A DNA stretch of 64,000 bases from Streptomyces sp. V2I9. Lineage in GTDB: Bacteria; Actinomycetota; Actinomycetes; Streptomycetales; Streptomycetaceae. Positions 8,610-16,872 of this stretch are shown piece by piece. The stretch is taken from NCBI RefSeq assembly GCF_030817475.1, contig NZ_JAUSZJ010000002.1, positions 5,718,626 to 5,782,625 on the forward strand. The letters are read 5' to 3'. The position numbers were made by a program, and so were the translations under genes. Position 1 is the first letter of the stretch. Each line of letters starts with the position of its first letter. The notes under the pieces were generated by a model, which searched no databases, was not told where the DNA came from, and saw only the letters and a list, made by a program, of their open reading frames with translations.

Positions 8610-9926
8610 TCAGTCGTCGAGGGAGTCCTTGACCTTGCCGAGGTCGACGAACTTGAAGTTGGTCGAGGCCCGGTCGCCGTCGCCGGGGGAGTCGTGTCCG
8701 TCCTGGACGACGAGGAGGCCGTCGGGGTACGCGGACCCGAGCGGGGCGTTGAGGACCGCCGCGCCGTCGCACTCCTCGGAGCCGTCGAGGGTGTCGTTCG
8801 CGGCGGCGACCCGGAAGCCGCCCTCGTACTCGTTGGCGTCCTCCCATTCGCGGTCGTAGGCGGCGAAGGTGTTGTCGCCCTGGCTGGAGGCGAGGAGGTA
8901 GCCGTCGCCGTCGGACTCGGTGAGCAGCGTCAGGCCCTCGACGTCCGCCGAGATCCTCGTGCCGCCGAAGCCGGGGTCGGCGCCCGGCGCGCACTCCTCG
9001 CTCTCCTCGTCGTAGACGCCCGGCACCCCGTACTCGCGGACCTTGTCGACCAGCTTCGGCGTTCCGCTGAGATCGGCGCGCATCCGCCAGATGCCGACGT
9101 CCTCCTGGCCGGCGTAGAGCATGCCGTTGGCCGGGTCGACGACCATCCCCTCGACCTGGGGCAGCTCGCCGGGCTCGCCGCACGGCGACCAGGAGACGCC
9201 GTTGGGCAGCCGGAAGGAGGAGGGCAGGTCCAGGGTGCGGATCTTGCGGTAGGTGACCTTGCCGTCCGCCGCCGGCAGCAGTTCCAGCAGGGCGATGCTG
9301 GTGCGTTCACGACGGCTGACCAGGGCATAGGCCTTCCCGGTCGCCGGATCCGTCCAGGCCGCCAGACCGTAGGCGGTTCGCTGGTCGTTGATGTCGGCCT
9401 GGTCGCGGGAGAACACGGGCGGCGCGGTGGGGTCGGTGACGTCGGTCAGCGGACCGCCGGCGCGGTCGCGGTCGATGCGGTGGAAGCGCAGCCGGTCGTG
9501 GCCGCGGTCGCTGGTGACGGCCAGGTCGGCCTTCCCCGAGGAGAGCCGCAGCCCGTGGACGAGGTCCACGTTGTTGAAACGGCCCGGCGCGTCGTCCTCG
9601 CCCGCGGCGGGAGGCGCGGCTATCGACTGCACCAGGCGCGCTTGAAGGTCGTAGACGCGCAGGCCCCCTTCCTTGGCGGTGGCGACGACGAGGCTGCGGC
9701 CGGGGGCCGCGGCGTTGCGCCAGATGGCGGGGTCGTCCGCGTCGGCGTTGCCGCCCTCGTCGTCGTCGTGCAGCACGGCCGTCTCCGCGCGCGGGGTGAG
9801 GGCCGGCAGCGCGTCGCCGGAAACACGATGACGGCCCTCGGCCTGCGCCGGCGCGGCCAGGGCCGTAGCCGTCAGGGCCGTGGTCACGGCCAGCACGGCC
9901 GACCGGACGATCATGGAGCGAGTCAC
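8610..9926 (-). CDS. Secreted beta-propeller phytase
   Basis: A 438-residue exported protein resembling beta-propeller phytases, which release phosphate from inositol phosphates in a calcium-dependent way outside the cell. A Sec signal peptide spans about residues 1-30, ending APAQA. Phytase-like features include DDPAIW near the N-terminus, repeated propeller strands, VEGMVVD and GQEDVGIW in the middle, and Asp/Glu-rich segments for metal binding. I chose the GTG at 9924-9926 because GAGGAG lies 6 bases upstream; a second in-frame ATG follows four codons later. A PHO-box-like sequence lies about 230 bases upstream and a hairpin follows the stop. It looks monocistronic. Confidence 0.85.
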   Translation of the reverse strand: MTRSMIVRSAVLAVTTALTATALAAPAQAEGRHRVSGDALPALTPRAETAVLHDDDEGGNADADDPAIWRNAAAPGRSLVVATAKEGGLRVYDLQARLVQSIAAPPAAGEDDAPGRFNNVDLVHGLRLSSGKADLAVTSDRGHDRLRFHRIDRDRAGGPLTDVTDPTAPPVFSRDQADINDQRTAYGLAAWTDPATGKAYALVSRRERTSIALLELLPAADGKVTYRKIRTLDLPSSFRLPNGVSWSPCGEPGELPQVEGMVVDPANGMLYAGQEDVGIWRMRADLSGTPKLVDKVREYGVPGVYDEESEECAPGADPGFGGTRISADVEGLTLLTESDGDGYLLASSQGDNTFAAYDREWEDANEYEGGFRVAAANDTLDGSEECDGAAVLNAPLGSAYPDGLLVVQDGHDSPGDGDRASTNFKFVDLGKVKDSLDD

Positions 9927-10153
9927 GGTGATCTCCTCGGGAAGGGGGACGGTCCCGCGAGAGCGTGGTTGCTCCTCGTGTCGGCACGGCGGCCTCCGGC
10001 CGACCGGCAACCCCCACCTCGTATGTACAGGGGATGAACGCCGTGTGGGCGGCGCGGCGTGCGCCGGGGACGGGACGCTCCGGGGCGCGGTCCGGGGCGC
10101 CGGGAAGACCGGCAGGCAGGGGGCGCGGGCGCCGGGGCGTGGCGCCGGGCGGA

Positions 10154-10175
10154 CCCGGTGAACATTCGGTGAGAA
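10154..10175 (-). promoter_or_regulatory. PHO-box-like direct repeat upstream of phytase
   Basis: Read on the minus strand, two 11-base units TTCTCACCGAA and TGTTCACCGGG lie head to tail, so the CACC cores are exactly 11 bases apart. Streptomyces PhoP binds tandem 11-base units related to GTTCACC. The site is upstream of a phytase, a gene expected to be phosphate-regulated. It lies 228-249 bases from the GTG start, which would imply a long leader. Confidence 0.5.
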
Positions 10176-10581
10176 TCGTTCCGCGCACATTGCCGCCGGG
10201 TGAAGAAGGAAAGGACGCACCGGGCCGCCCTCGGTTTTCTTGACTTCTGCCGGACAGGTGTCCGGACCACGCGATCCTGGGCCCACCCTTTACCGTTGCT
10301 ATACCTTCACCGGGCGACGGCCTGTCCCGTCTTCGGCTTTCGCCCGGCCTCCCCTTCGGGTACGGATCGGAGGCGGCGGAGATGTGTGATCGCTGTCCGA
10401 AACGCGATGCGCCGAATTCTCGCCATTCAGGATGGCAGGCACCCTGTTTCCGCCGCCCGGACCGGTTCGTATCGCCCCATCGCCCCTTCGCTCGTGGTCG
10501 AACATGGCGTCCCACCTGCATCGATACACCTCGGCCACATGATGTGCGCAACCCGGATGCATATCACGTGACAGGTGTATA

Positions 10582-10719
10582 TCAGTCCTTCGTCGAGGCA
10601 CTGTTGAACACGTAAACGCCACCGGTCACACTGAGGACCGAAGCCGCCGTGGGTATGGACCATGCCCGATGCGTCGGCTCCAGAGTCTCTTGCGCGCCGA
10701 TATGTGTCGTTCCCTCCAT
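10582..10719 (-). CDS. Doubtful small open frame, 45 residues
   Basis: A frame starting MEGTTHIGAQETLEP and ending GVYVFNSASTKD before a TGA. It is rich in Ser, Thr, Gly and Ala, has no Cys and no membrane helix. About 70 percent of third codon positions are G or C, below neighbouring genes but usual for small streptomycete peptides. The AGGG upstream is only 2 bases from the ATG, a poor ribosome site. No recognisable precursor-peptide motif or maturation enzyme lies beside it. It may be nothing. Confidence 0.2.
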   Translation of the reverse strand: MEGTTHIGAQETLEPTHRAWSIPTAASVLSVTGGVYVFNSASTKD

Positions 10720-11200
10720 GTCCCTGCGGGGTGTTGCCGTGTGCCGTCTTCCAGGAAAGTGATGACGTGACCCGAAAGCCGGGGCGGTCCCTGTCGGGGG
10801 GCGGCCCCGGGGATATCTCCCCGGACCGTGACGGGAATGGGCCCGTCCGCGAGGGCGGCCCCGGGGAGCGGGTGGCGTGGAACCGGTGCCGCGGTGGAGT
10901 GAGGGAGACATGGCAGGGGACGGTCACGTGGAGTGGAGTACGGAGTCGGCCGCGTCGGGGCCGGCGACGGCACGGGCGCCGCGGGCGGCCCGGCGGGCCA
11001 CGGGCCCCGAGGGGCGCTTCTTCCGATGTCCGGGAACCCGCGCACGCTTCTGACGGGGTGAGCCCCCGGGCCGCGTCATGCCCTGTGGCAGCCGCGCGGC
11101 CTCTCCGCCGTCGCGTATCGGCGCCCCCGTTCCGGTCGAACGCCCGCCGGTGCGGTCCCCGTGCCCTCCCCGTACTCCTCTGCGAAAGGAAAGCAGCGTC

Positions 11201-12064
11201 ATGGCTGTGGGAATCCACCACTTGAGGACGTTCCTCACGGCGGTCGACGAAGGCAGCATCTCGAAGGCCGCGGCCCGCCTGTACGAGGCCCAGTCGGCGG
11301 TCTCCCGCAGGCTCGCGGAGCTGGAGCGCCACGTGAAACAGACCCTGTTGGAACGCTCCGCGGAGGGGGTGCAGCCCACCGTGGCGGGAAAGATGTTCTG
11401 CGCCAAGGCGGATGCCGCCGTCACCGCCTTCGACGACGCCATGCACGCGGACCCGCAGCGGGTGCGGGCCCTGCGGGTGGGGCATGCCTGGTCGGCGATC
11501 GGGGTGTACACCAGCGAGATACTGCGCCAGTGGAAGGAGGCGAACCCGGAGGTCCTGGTACGTCTGAAGCGGGTCGACGACCCCGCGGGCGGGCTCACCA
11601 CGGGCCAGTCGGACGTGGCGATCATGCGCACGCACACCGGGCGGCGCAGTCTGCACGAGGAACTGCTCGTCATGGAGCCCCGCGTCGTCGCGGTCCCCTC
11701 GGACTGCCCGTTGATCGAGATGGGCGAGGTGCTGCTGCGGGATCTGGCCGACTACCCGCTGGTGATCAACTCCTTCTCCGGCACCACCAATCTCGACCTG
11801 TGGGCGGAGGGCGGGCAGCCCGTGGTGGCGGTGGAGGTGGACACGATCGACGACTGGCAGAGCTACATCGCCGCCGGTGTCGGGATCGGCGTGACCCCCG
11901 CATCCACCGCCTGGATGCATCCGCATGCCGAGATCAGCTACCTCCCCCTGCGGGACGCGCCCGCGGTGCCGGTGTACCTGGTCTGGGCTTCCAACAATCG
12001 CCATCCGGCGCTGAGCTCCTTCATCCAGCTGGCACGGGACGTGGTGAGGGAGGGGGTGGACTAG
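11201..12064 (+). CDS. LysR-family transcriptional regulator
   Basis: A 287-residue DNA-binding regulator. A winged helix-turn-helix occupies residues 1-65 (HHLRTFLTAVDEGSISKAAARLY, then SAVSRRLAELE), followed by a LysR substrate-binding-like domain to the end. The ATG is preceded by AAAGGAAA. The protein is slightly short for the family. It is divergently placed relative to the phytase, and the MFS gene converges on it. It may be the left-most cluster gene or a neighbour, and its effector is unknown. Confidence 0.85.
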   Translation: MAVGIHHLRTFLTAVDEGSISKAAARLYEAQSAVSRRLAELERHVKQTLLERSAEGVQPTVAGKMFCAKADAAVTAFDDAMHADPQRVRALRVGHAWSAIGVYTSEILRQWKEANPEVLVRLKRVDDPAGGLTTGQSDVAIMRTHTGRRSLHEELLVMEPRVVAVPSDCPLIEMGEVLLRDLADYPLVINSFSGTTNLDLWAEGGQPVVAVEVDTIDDWQSYIAAGVGIGVTPASTAWMHPHAEISYLPLRDAPAVPVYLVWASNNRHPALSSFIQLARDVVREGVD

Positions 12065-12144
12065 GGGGTGTCCCACCACGGATCAGGGCCGGTCCGCGCT
12101 CCGCCGCCCCGCGAGCGGGGGCGACGGGCGCGGGCCGCGGTCGG

Positions 12145-13707
12145 TCAGACCTGCGACTTCACCGGCTCCGTCGAAGCCGCCTCCGCGGCCTCCGGCTCGT
12201 CGCCGATGGTTCCGACGTGCCGCAGGACGACGGCGGACAGGATCGACAGGACCACCGTGCACGCCGCGGCCACGATCATCGCCGTGTTCATGCCCGAGGT
12301 GGCGGCCTCCTTGGCGAGGTCGAGCCACCCTGCGGGCATCTGTTCGGCCGAGGCGACGGCGCCGGCGAGGCTGTCCCCCGCGGAGTCCGCCACGTCCGAC
12401 GGGGTGCCGGCGGGGATCTCGTCGTCGATCCGGCTGCGGTAGACCGCGGTCGCCAGGCTGCCCAGGATCGCCACGCCGAGCGCGAGGCCCAGTTCCTGCA
12501 CGGTCTCCGACATCGCCGAGGCCGAACCGGCCTTCTCCGGCGGCGCCGCCCCGACCACCAGATCCGTGCCCAGGGCCGCGATCGCGCCGAGCCCGAGGTA
12601 GACGAGGCCGAATCCGGCGACCATCAGGGCGATGCCGCCCGAGGGGCCCACCAGGGCGAGCAGGACGTACCCGACCGTGGACAGCGCCAGGGTGGCCGCC
12701 ACCACGAGGCCCGGCGGCACCCGCCGCGCGACCAGCGGCGAGCCGATCGCGGCCAGGAACATCAGCAGGGCGGGCGGGCCCATCCACAGCCCCGCCTCGA
12801 CCGGCGGCAGCCCCACCACGAACTGGAGCTGCTGGGTGATCAGCAGCATCGATCCGCCGACGCCGACGAGGCCGACGAGCAGCACGCTCAGCGCGGAGCT
12901 GAACGTCCGGTCGGCGAACAGGCGCACATCCAGCAGCGGGCTCTCCAGCTTGCCCTGCCGCCGGACGAACAGCACCGCGAAGACCACGCCGATCAGCGCG
13001 GCGGCGATCATCGGCAGATCGGGGCCGTCCTTGGCGAAGCGCTTCACCGCGTAGACCACCGGCAGGATCGCGGCCAGCGACAGCGTCACGCTCAGCAGGT
13101 CGAACCTGCCGCTCTGCGGCGCCGAGTACTCGGGGATCAGCAGCGGCGCGGCCACCAGCAGCACGAGCGCCACCGGCACCGCCAGGAGGAACACCGAACC
13201 CCACCAGAAGTGGTCCAGCATGGCCCCGCCGACCACCGGGCCGAGCGCCATGCCGAGCGCGAAGCTCGTGGCCCAGACGCCGATCGCCAGCGAGCGCTGC
13301 CGCTGGTCGGCGAACATGTTGCTGATCAGGGCCAGCGTGGACGGCATCAGCGTGGCACCGGCGACCCCGAGGGCCGCCCGCGCGGCGATGAGCATGTCGG
13401 CGCTGGTGGCGTAGGCCGCCAGCACCGAGACGATCCCGAAGGCCGCGGCCCCGATCATCAGCAGCCGGCGGCGGCCGATCCGGTCGCCCAGCGTGCCCAT
13501 GGTGAGCAGGAAGCCGGCGATCAGGAACCCGTAGGCGTCCATGATCCACAGCTCTTGGGTGCCGGACGGGCGCAGGTCCTCGGCCAGCGAGGGGAGGGTC
13601 AGGTACAGCACGGTGACGTCGAGGCCCAGCAGCACGGTGGGCAACGAGAGGACGGCCAGCCCTCCCCACTCCCGCGCTCCCGCTCCGCCTGCGGTCGTTG
13701 TGCTCAT
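12145..13707 (-). CDS. MFS drug/H+ antiporter, 14-helix (DHA2) type
   Basis: A 520-residue integral membrane protein of the EmrB/QacA type. The N-terminus LPTVLLGLDVTVLYLTLP and the motif GTLGDRIGRRRLL between helices 2 and 3 are typical, as is the count of about 14 hydrophobic segments. The start MSTTTAGGAGA is preceded by AGGGAG four bases upstream; the frame stays open far further upstream only because of high GC. It is divergent from the AfsR-like regulator gene across a 99-base gap, a common exporter/regulator pair. It probably exports the cluster product and gives self-resistance. Confidence 0.85.
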   Translation of the reverse strand: MSTTTAGGAGAREWGGLAVLSLPTVLLGLDVTVLYLTLPSLAEDLRPSGTQELWIMDAYGFLIAGFLLTMGTLGDRIGRRRLLMIGAAAFGIVSVLAAYATSADMLIAARAALGVAGATLMPSTLALISNMFADQRQRSLAIGVWATSFALGMALGPVVGGAMLDHFWWGSVFLLAVPVALVLLVAAPLLIPEYSAPQSGRFDLLSVTLSLAAILPVVYAVKRFAKDGPDLPMIAAALIGVVFAVLFVRRQGKLESPLLDVRLFADRTFSSALSVLLVGLVGVGGSMLLITQQLQFVVGLPPVEAGLWMGPPALLMFLAAIGSPLVARRVPPGLVVAATLALSTVGYVLLALVGPSGGIALMVAGFGLVYLGLGAIAALGTDLVVGAAPPEKAGSASAMSETVQELGLALGVAILGSLATAVYRSRIDDEIPAGTPSDVADSAGDSLAGAVASAEQMPAGWLDLAKEAATSGMNTAMIVAAACTVVLSILSAVVLRHVGTIGDEPEAAEAASTEPVKSQV

Positions 13708-13806
13708 GGAACTCCCTGCCTTTTCTCGGATCGTCGACATGCGACCGCCACTGTGCCGCCCCCCACGCACGGTTTCCTGAGGGTCGTTCGGCGATAGACT
13801 GCGGCC

Positions 13807-16644
13807 ATGCGTTACGGGGTGCTCGGCCCGCTGGCCGTCTGGGACGCCGAGGGGCGGCCGGTCAGGGTCCCCGAAGCGAAGGTGCGCGCCCTGCTGGCGA
13901 ACCTGCTCGTCCACGGCGGCGGGCCGGTACCGGCGGACCGCCTCATCGAGGACCTCTGGGCGAGCAACCCGCCGGGCGGCTCCACCAACACCCTGCAGAC
14001 CAAGATCTCCCAGCTGCGCCGGGTGCTGGGCCGGGAACAGGTGGTCCGCGAACCCGCCGGCTACCGGCTGCTGCTCGCGGACGACGTGGTCGACGCCCTG
14101 AGGTTCCAGGAACTCGCCGTCCGCGCCCGCGCCCACCGGGAACCGGCGGTGAAGGCGGACCTGTTCGCCGACGCGCTCGCCCTGTGGCGGGGCCCGGCCT
14201 ACGCGGACGTGGCCGAGTCCCTGTTCGCCCGCGGTGAGATCGCCCGGCTGGAGGAGTTGCGCCTGGCCGTCGTCGAGGACCACGCCGAGGTCCGGCTCAC
14301 CCTGGGCGAGCACACGGCGCTGGCGGCGGAACTGGGCACGCTGGTGGCACGGCACCCGCTGCGCGAGCGGTTGCGGATGGCGCACATGCGCGCCCTCTAC
14401 CGCTCCGGCCGTCAGGGCGACGCGTTGCAGAGCTTCCAGGAGCTGCGCCGGGAGCTGGCGGAGGAGCTGGGGGCCTCGCCCGGTCCGGACGCGGCCGCGC
14501 TGCACGAGGCGATCCTGCGCCAGGAACCGGAGCTGGCCACACCGGCGATCGGGTCGCGGTCGTGCCGGACGAACCTGCCCGCCCCGCTGACCCCGCTGAT
14601 CGGCCGGCGCGAGGCGGCGGCGCAGGTGCTGGCCCGGCTGGACCCCGCCGCGAGCACCCGCCTCGTCACCCTCACCGGCCTCGGCGGGGTGGGCAAGACA
14701 CGACTGGCGATCGCCGCGGCGGGCGACGCGGCCGGGCAGTACACCGACGGGGTGTGGCTGGTCGAACTGGCCGGCCTGGGCGCCGCGTCCGACCCGGACG
14801 ACATCGCCGAACGCGTCATCACGACGCTGGGCCTGTGCGACACGGCCGCGACCGAACCGGACCTGGACGACCTGGTGGGCTGGCTGTGCCAGGCGGTCGC
14901 CGACAAGCAGCTGCTGATCCTGCTGGACAACTGCGAGCACCTCGTCGAGCCGGTCGCCCTGCTCGCCACGTCCCTGCTCTCGGCCGTGCCGGCGGCCCAC
15001 CTCCTGCTCACCAGCCAGGAAGCCCTGGACATCCCCGGCGAGGTGGTGCACCCTGTGCCGCCGCTGGCGCTGCCGCGGCACACCGATCCGGGGGAGGTCG
15101 CCCGGTCCAGCGCCGTCGAGCTGTTCGTGCAGCGGGCCGCGGCCGCGGCGCCCGGCTTCGTCCTGGACGCGGACAACGCGGCGGCCGTCTCCACCGTCTG
15201 CCGCCGCCTCGACGGTATTCCGCTCGCTCTGGAACTCGTCGCGTCCCGGCTGCGGACACTGAGCCCCCGGGAACTCGCCGCCCGGCTGGACGACCGGTTC
15301 GCCCGGCCCGACGTCCGGGTGCGCGGGCTGCCGGACCGCCAGCAGACCCTGCGGGGCATGCTCGACTGGAGCTGGCAGCTGCTGACGCCCGACGAACGCA
15401 CCGTGCTGCGCCGCCTGGTCGTGCACGCCGACGGCTGCGTCATGCCCTCCGCCCAAGCGGTCTGCGCCGACGGGGAGTTGCCCGCCGAGCGGATTCCCGA
15501 CCTGCTCTCCCGGCTGGTGGACCGCTCGCTGGTGGTCCGCGAGGGCGACCGGTTCCGCCTGCTCGAATCGGTGGCGGCCTACTGCGCCGAGCGGCTGGCG
15601 GAGACGGACGAGGAGGACGCCGTACGCGCGCGCTTCGTGCGGTACTGCACCGAGTCGGCCGAGCGCGAGAGCGAGCGGCTGCGCGGCCCCGAACAGCGGC
15701 GCGCCCTGGAACGCCTCAACGCGGAGACCGTCAATCTGCGCCGCGCCCTGGACCTCGCGGTCGCCCATGACTGCGCCGGGTACGCGGTGCGGCTGGTGAA
15801 CGCGCTGGCCTGGTACTGGTTCCTCCGGGGGCGGTTCCCCGAGGCCCGCAGGTCGCTGCGGACCGCGCTGACGGCCGACGTCGGTGCCGCCCCGGCCGCG
15901 CGCCGGACGGCACGGGCCTGGCTGGCCGGTGTCGAACTGCGCACCTCGCAGGCCGACGCCGTGACCGGCCCGGCGGGCGACGACCCCACCGCCGGGATCG
16001 ACGACCCGGTGCTGAAGGCCCGGCTCCAGTGGTTCGTCGGCACCGGGCTGACCGGCCGCGGCCACCACCGCGAGGGGCGGCGGCTGGTGGAGGCCGGCCT
16101 GGCCGGCGCCCGTGCCGCGCGGGACCGCTGGGGCGAGGCCGCGGCCCTGGTGGAGCTGGCGAGCCACGCCCCGGCGCGGGACGGGTCGGCGGACCTGGGC
16201 GCCGCGCTGTTCCGCGAGGTCGACGACCGCTGGGGCCAGCTCAGGGCCACCCGGTCCCTCGCCCTCGCGGCCGAACACGAGGGCGACCGCGCACGGACCG
16301 AACGGCTGCACCGCGAGGGCCTCCTGATGGCGGAGGAGCTCGGTCTGTGGACCGAGGTCGTCGAGACGCTGACCTTCCTCGGCAGGGCCGCGCTGGCGAG
16401 CGGCCACACCGAGCGGGCGACGGAGCTGTACGAGCGCGCGCTGTCCGTGTCGGCCGAACGCGCCTACCACCGGGGCGAGATCCGGGCCGAGATCGGTCTG
16501 GGGCACGCCGCGCGGCTCCGCGGCGACCGGGAAGCCGCCACGTCCCACCTGAACAGGGCCCTGGCCAAGAGCCGGTCCTCGGGCCACGAGACGCACGCCG
16601 CGGCCGCGCTGGCGGAACTGGACCTCCTCACCCGCCGGGCGTGA
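13807..16644 (+). CDS. AfsR/SARP-like transcriptional activator with ATPase and TPR domains
   Basis: A 945-residue regulator. Residues of about 1-95 form an OmpR-like winged helix (RYGVLGPLAVWDAEG), about 100-240 a bacterial transcriptional activation domain, and about 285-550 an NB-ARC-type ATPase with P-loop GLGGVGKTR near 291. The rest is TPR-like helical repeats. SARP-family proteins activate antibiotic clusters by binding direct repeats overlapping the -35 region. The gene lies directly upstream of the NRPS gene and divergent from the exporter, so it is a good candidate for the pathway activator. Confidence 0.88.
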   Translation: MRYGVLGPLAVWDAEGRPVRVPEAKVRALLANLLVHGGGPVPADRLIEDLWASNPPGGSTNTLQTKISQLRRVLGREQVVREPAGYRLLLADDVVDALRFQELAVRARAHREPAVKADLFADALALWRGPAYADVAESLFARGEIARLEELRLAVVEDHAEVRLTLGEHTALAAELGTLVARHPLRERLRMAHMRALYRSGRQGDALQSFQELRRELAEELGASPGPDAAALHEAILRQEPELATPAIGSRSCRTNLPAPLTPLIGRREAAAQVLARLDPAASTRLVTLTGLGGVGKTRLAIAAAGDAAGQYTDGVWLVELAGLGAASDPDDIAERVITTLGLCDTAATEPDLDDLVGWLCQAVADKQLLILLDNCEHLVEPVALLATSLLSAVPAAHLLLTSQEALDIPGEVVHPVPPLALPRHTDPGEVARSSAVELFVQRAAAAAPGFVLDADNAAAVSTVCRRLDGIPLALELVASRLRTLSPRELAARLDDRFARPDVRVRGLPDRQQTLRGMLDWSWQLLTPDERTVLRRLVVHADGCVMPSAQAVCADGELPAERIPDLLSRLVDRSLVVREGDRFRLLESVAAYCAERLAETDEEDAVRARFVRYCTESAERESERLRGPEQRRALERLNAETVNLRRALDLAVAHDCAGYAVRLVNALAWYWFLRGRFPEARRSLRTALTADVGAAPAARRTARAWLAGVELRTSQADAVTGPAGDDPTAGIDDPVLKARLQWFVGTGLTGRGHHREGRRLVEAGLAGARAARDRWGEAAALVELASHAPARDGSADLGAALFREVDDRWGQLRATRSLALAAEHEGDRARTERLHREGLLMAEELGLWTEVVETLTFLGRAALASGHTERATELYERALSVSAERAYHRGEIRAEIGLGHAARLRGDREAATSHLNRALAKSRSSGHETHAAAALAELDLLTRRA

Positions 16645-16736
16645 CCGGACCGACGCGGGCGTGACCGGCGTGTCCCGGACGCGGCGGGCCCCGCGCTCCG
16701 CCGGCCCGGTCCGCTCCGGCGGCGTGCGCCGGAGCG

Positions 16737-16775
16737 AGGGCGTATTCGTTCGCGCTCCCTACGCGAATACGCCCT
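16737..16775. promoter_or_regulatory. Inverted repeat upstream of the NRPS gene
   Basis: AGGGCGTATTCG at 16737-16748 is perfectly inverted as CGAATACGCCCT at 16764-16775. The spacer contains a second nested repeat, TTCGCG and CGCGAA. It may end the regulator transcript or, with no T-run and a related sequence 60 bases downstream, serve as an operator for NRPS transcription. Confidence 0.5.
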
Positions 16776-16835
16776 ACTCGATCACGCAGTAGCCGCACCA
16801 ACCCCTCCACCCTAGCCTGATCCGAGCCGTTATTT

Positions 16836-16849
16836 ATTCGCGTACGAAT
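16836..16849. promoter_or_regulatory. Second ATTCG/CGAAT element before the NRPS start
   Basis: ATTCG-CGTA-CGAAT lies about 25 bases upstream of the NRPS GTG codon. Its core TTCGCGTA recurs on the reverse strand inside the 16737-16775 repeat and again at 26272-26279 before the flavin reductase gene. Shared cores at two cluster promoters suggest one regulator, but the evidence is pattern only. Confidence 0.4.
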
Positions 16850-16872
16850 GGCAGGCGAAGGAGTGGCTTTCC

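Larger units (their letters stand above)
9927..11200. other. Long intergenic region between phytase and LysR genes
   Basis: About 1.27 kb with no convincing protein gene. The part near 10180-10720 is less GC-rich than its surroundings and holds the PHO-box-like repeat at its left edge. A doubtful 45-codon minus-strand frame is listed separately. The right part is GC-rich and probably contains the promoter of the LysR gene. It marks the left border between conserved-looking genes and the biosynthetic cluster. Confidence 0.5.

Noticed and set aside
10582..10719. A lasso-peptide or lanthipeptide precursor
   Set aside because: No Cys, no Asp/Glu at ring positions 7-9 of a Gly-started core, and no protease, cyclase or lanthipeptide synthetase nearby.
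13708..16596. Upstream extension of the MFS frame through the regulator gene to almost 1500 codons
   Set aside because: The transporter begins at a Met with a good ribosome site; the extension is antisense to the AfsR-like regulator.
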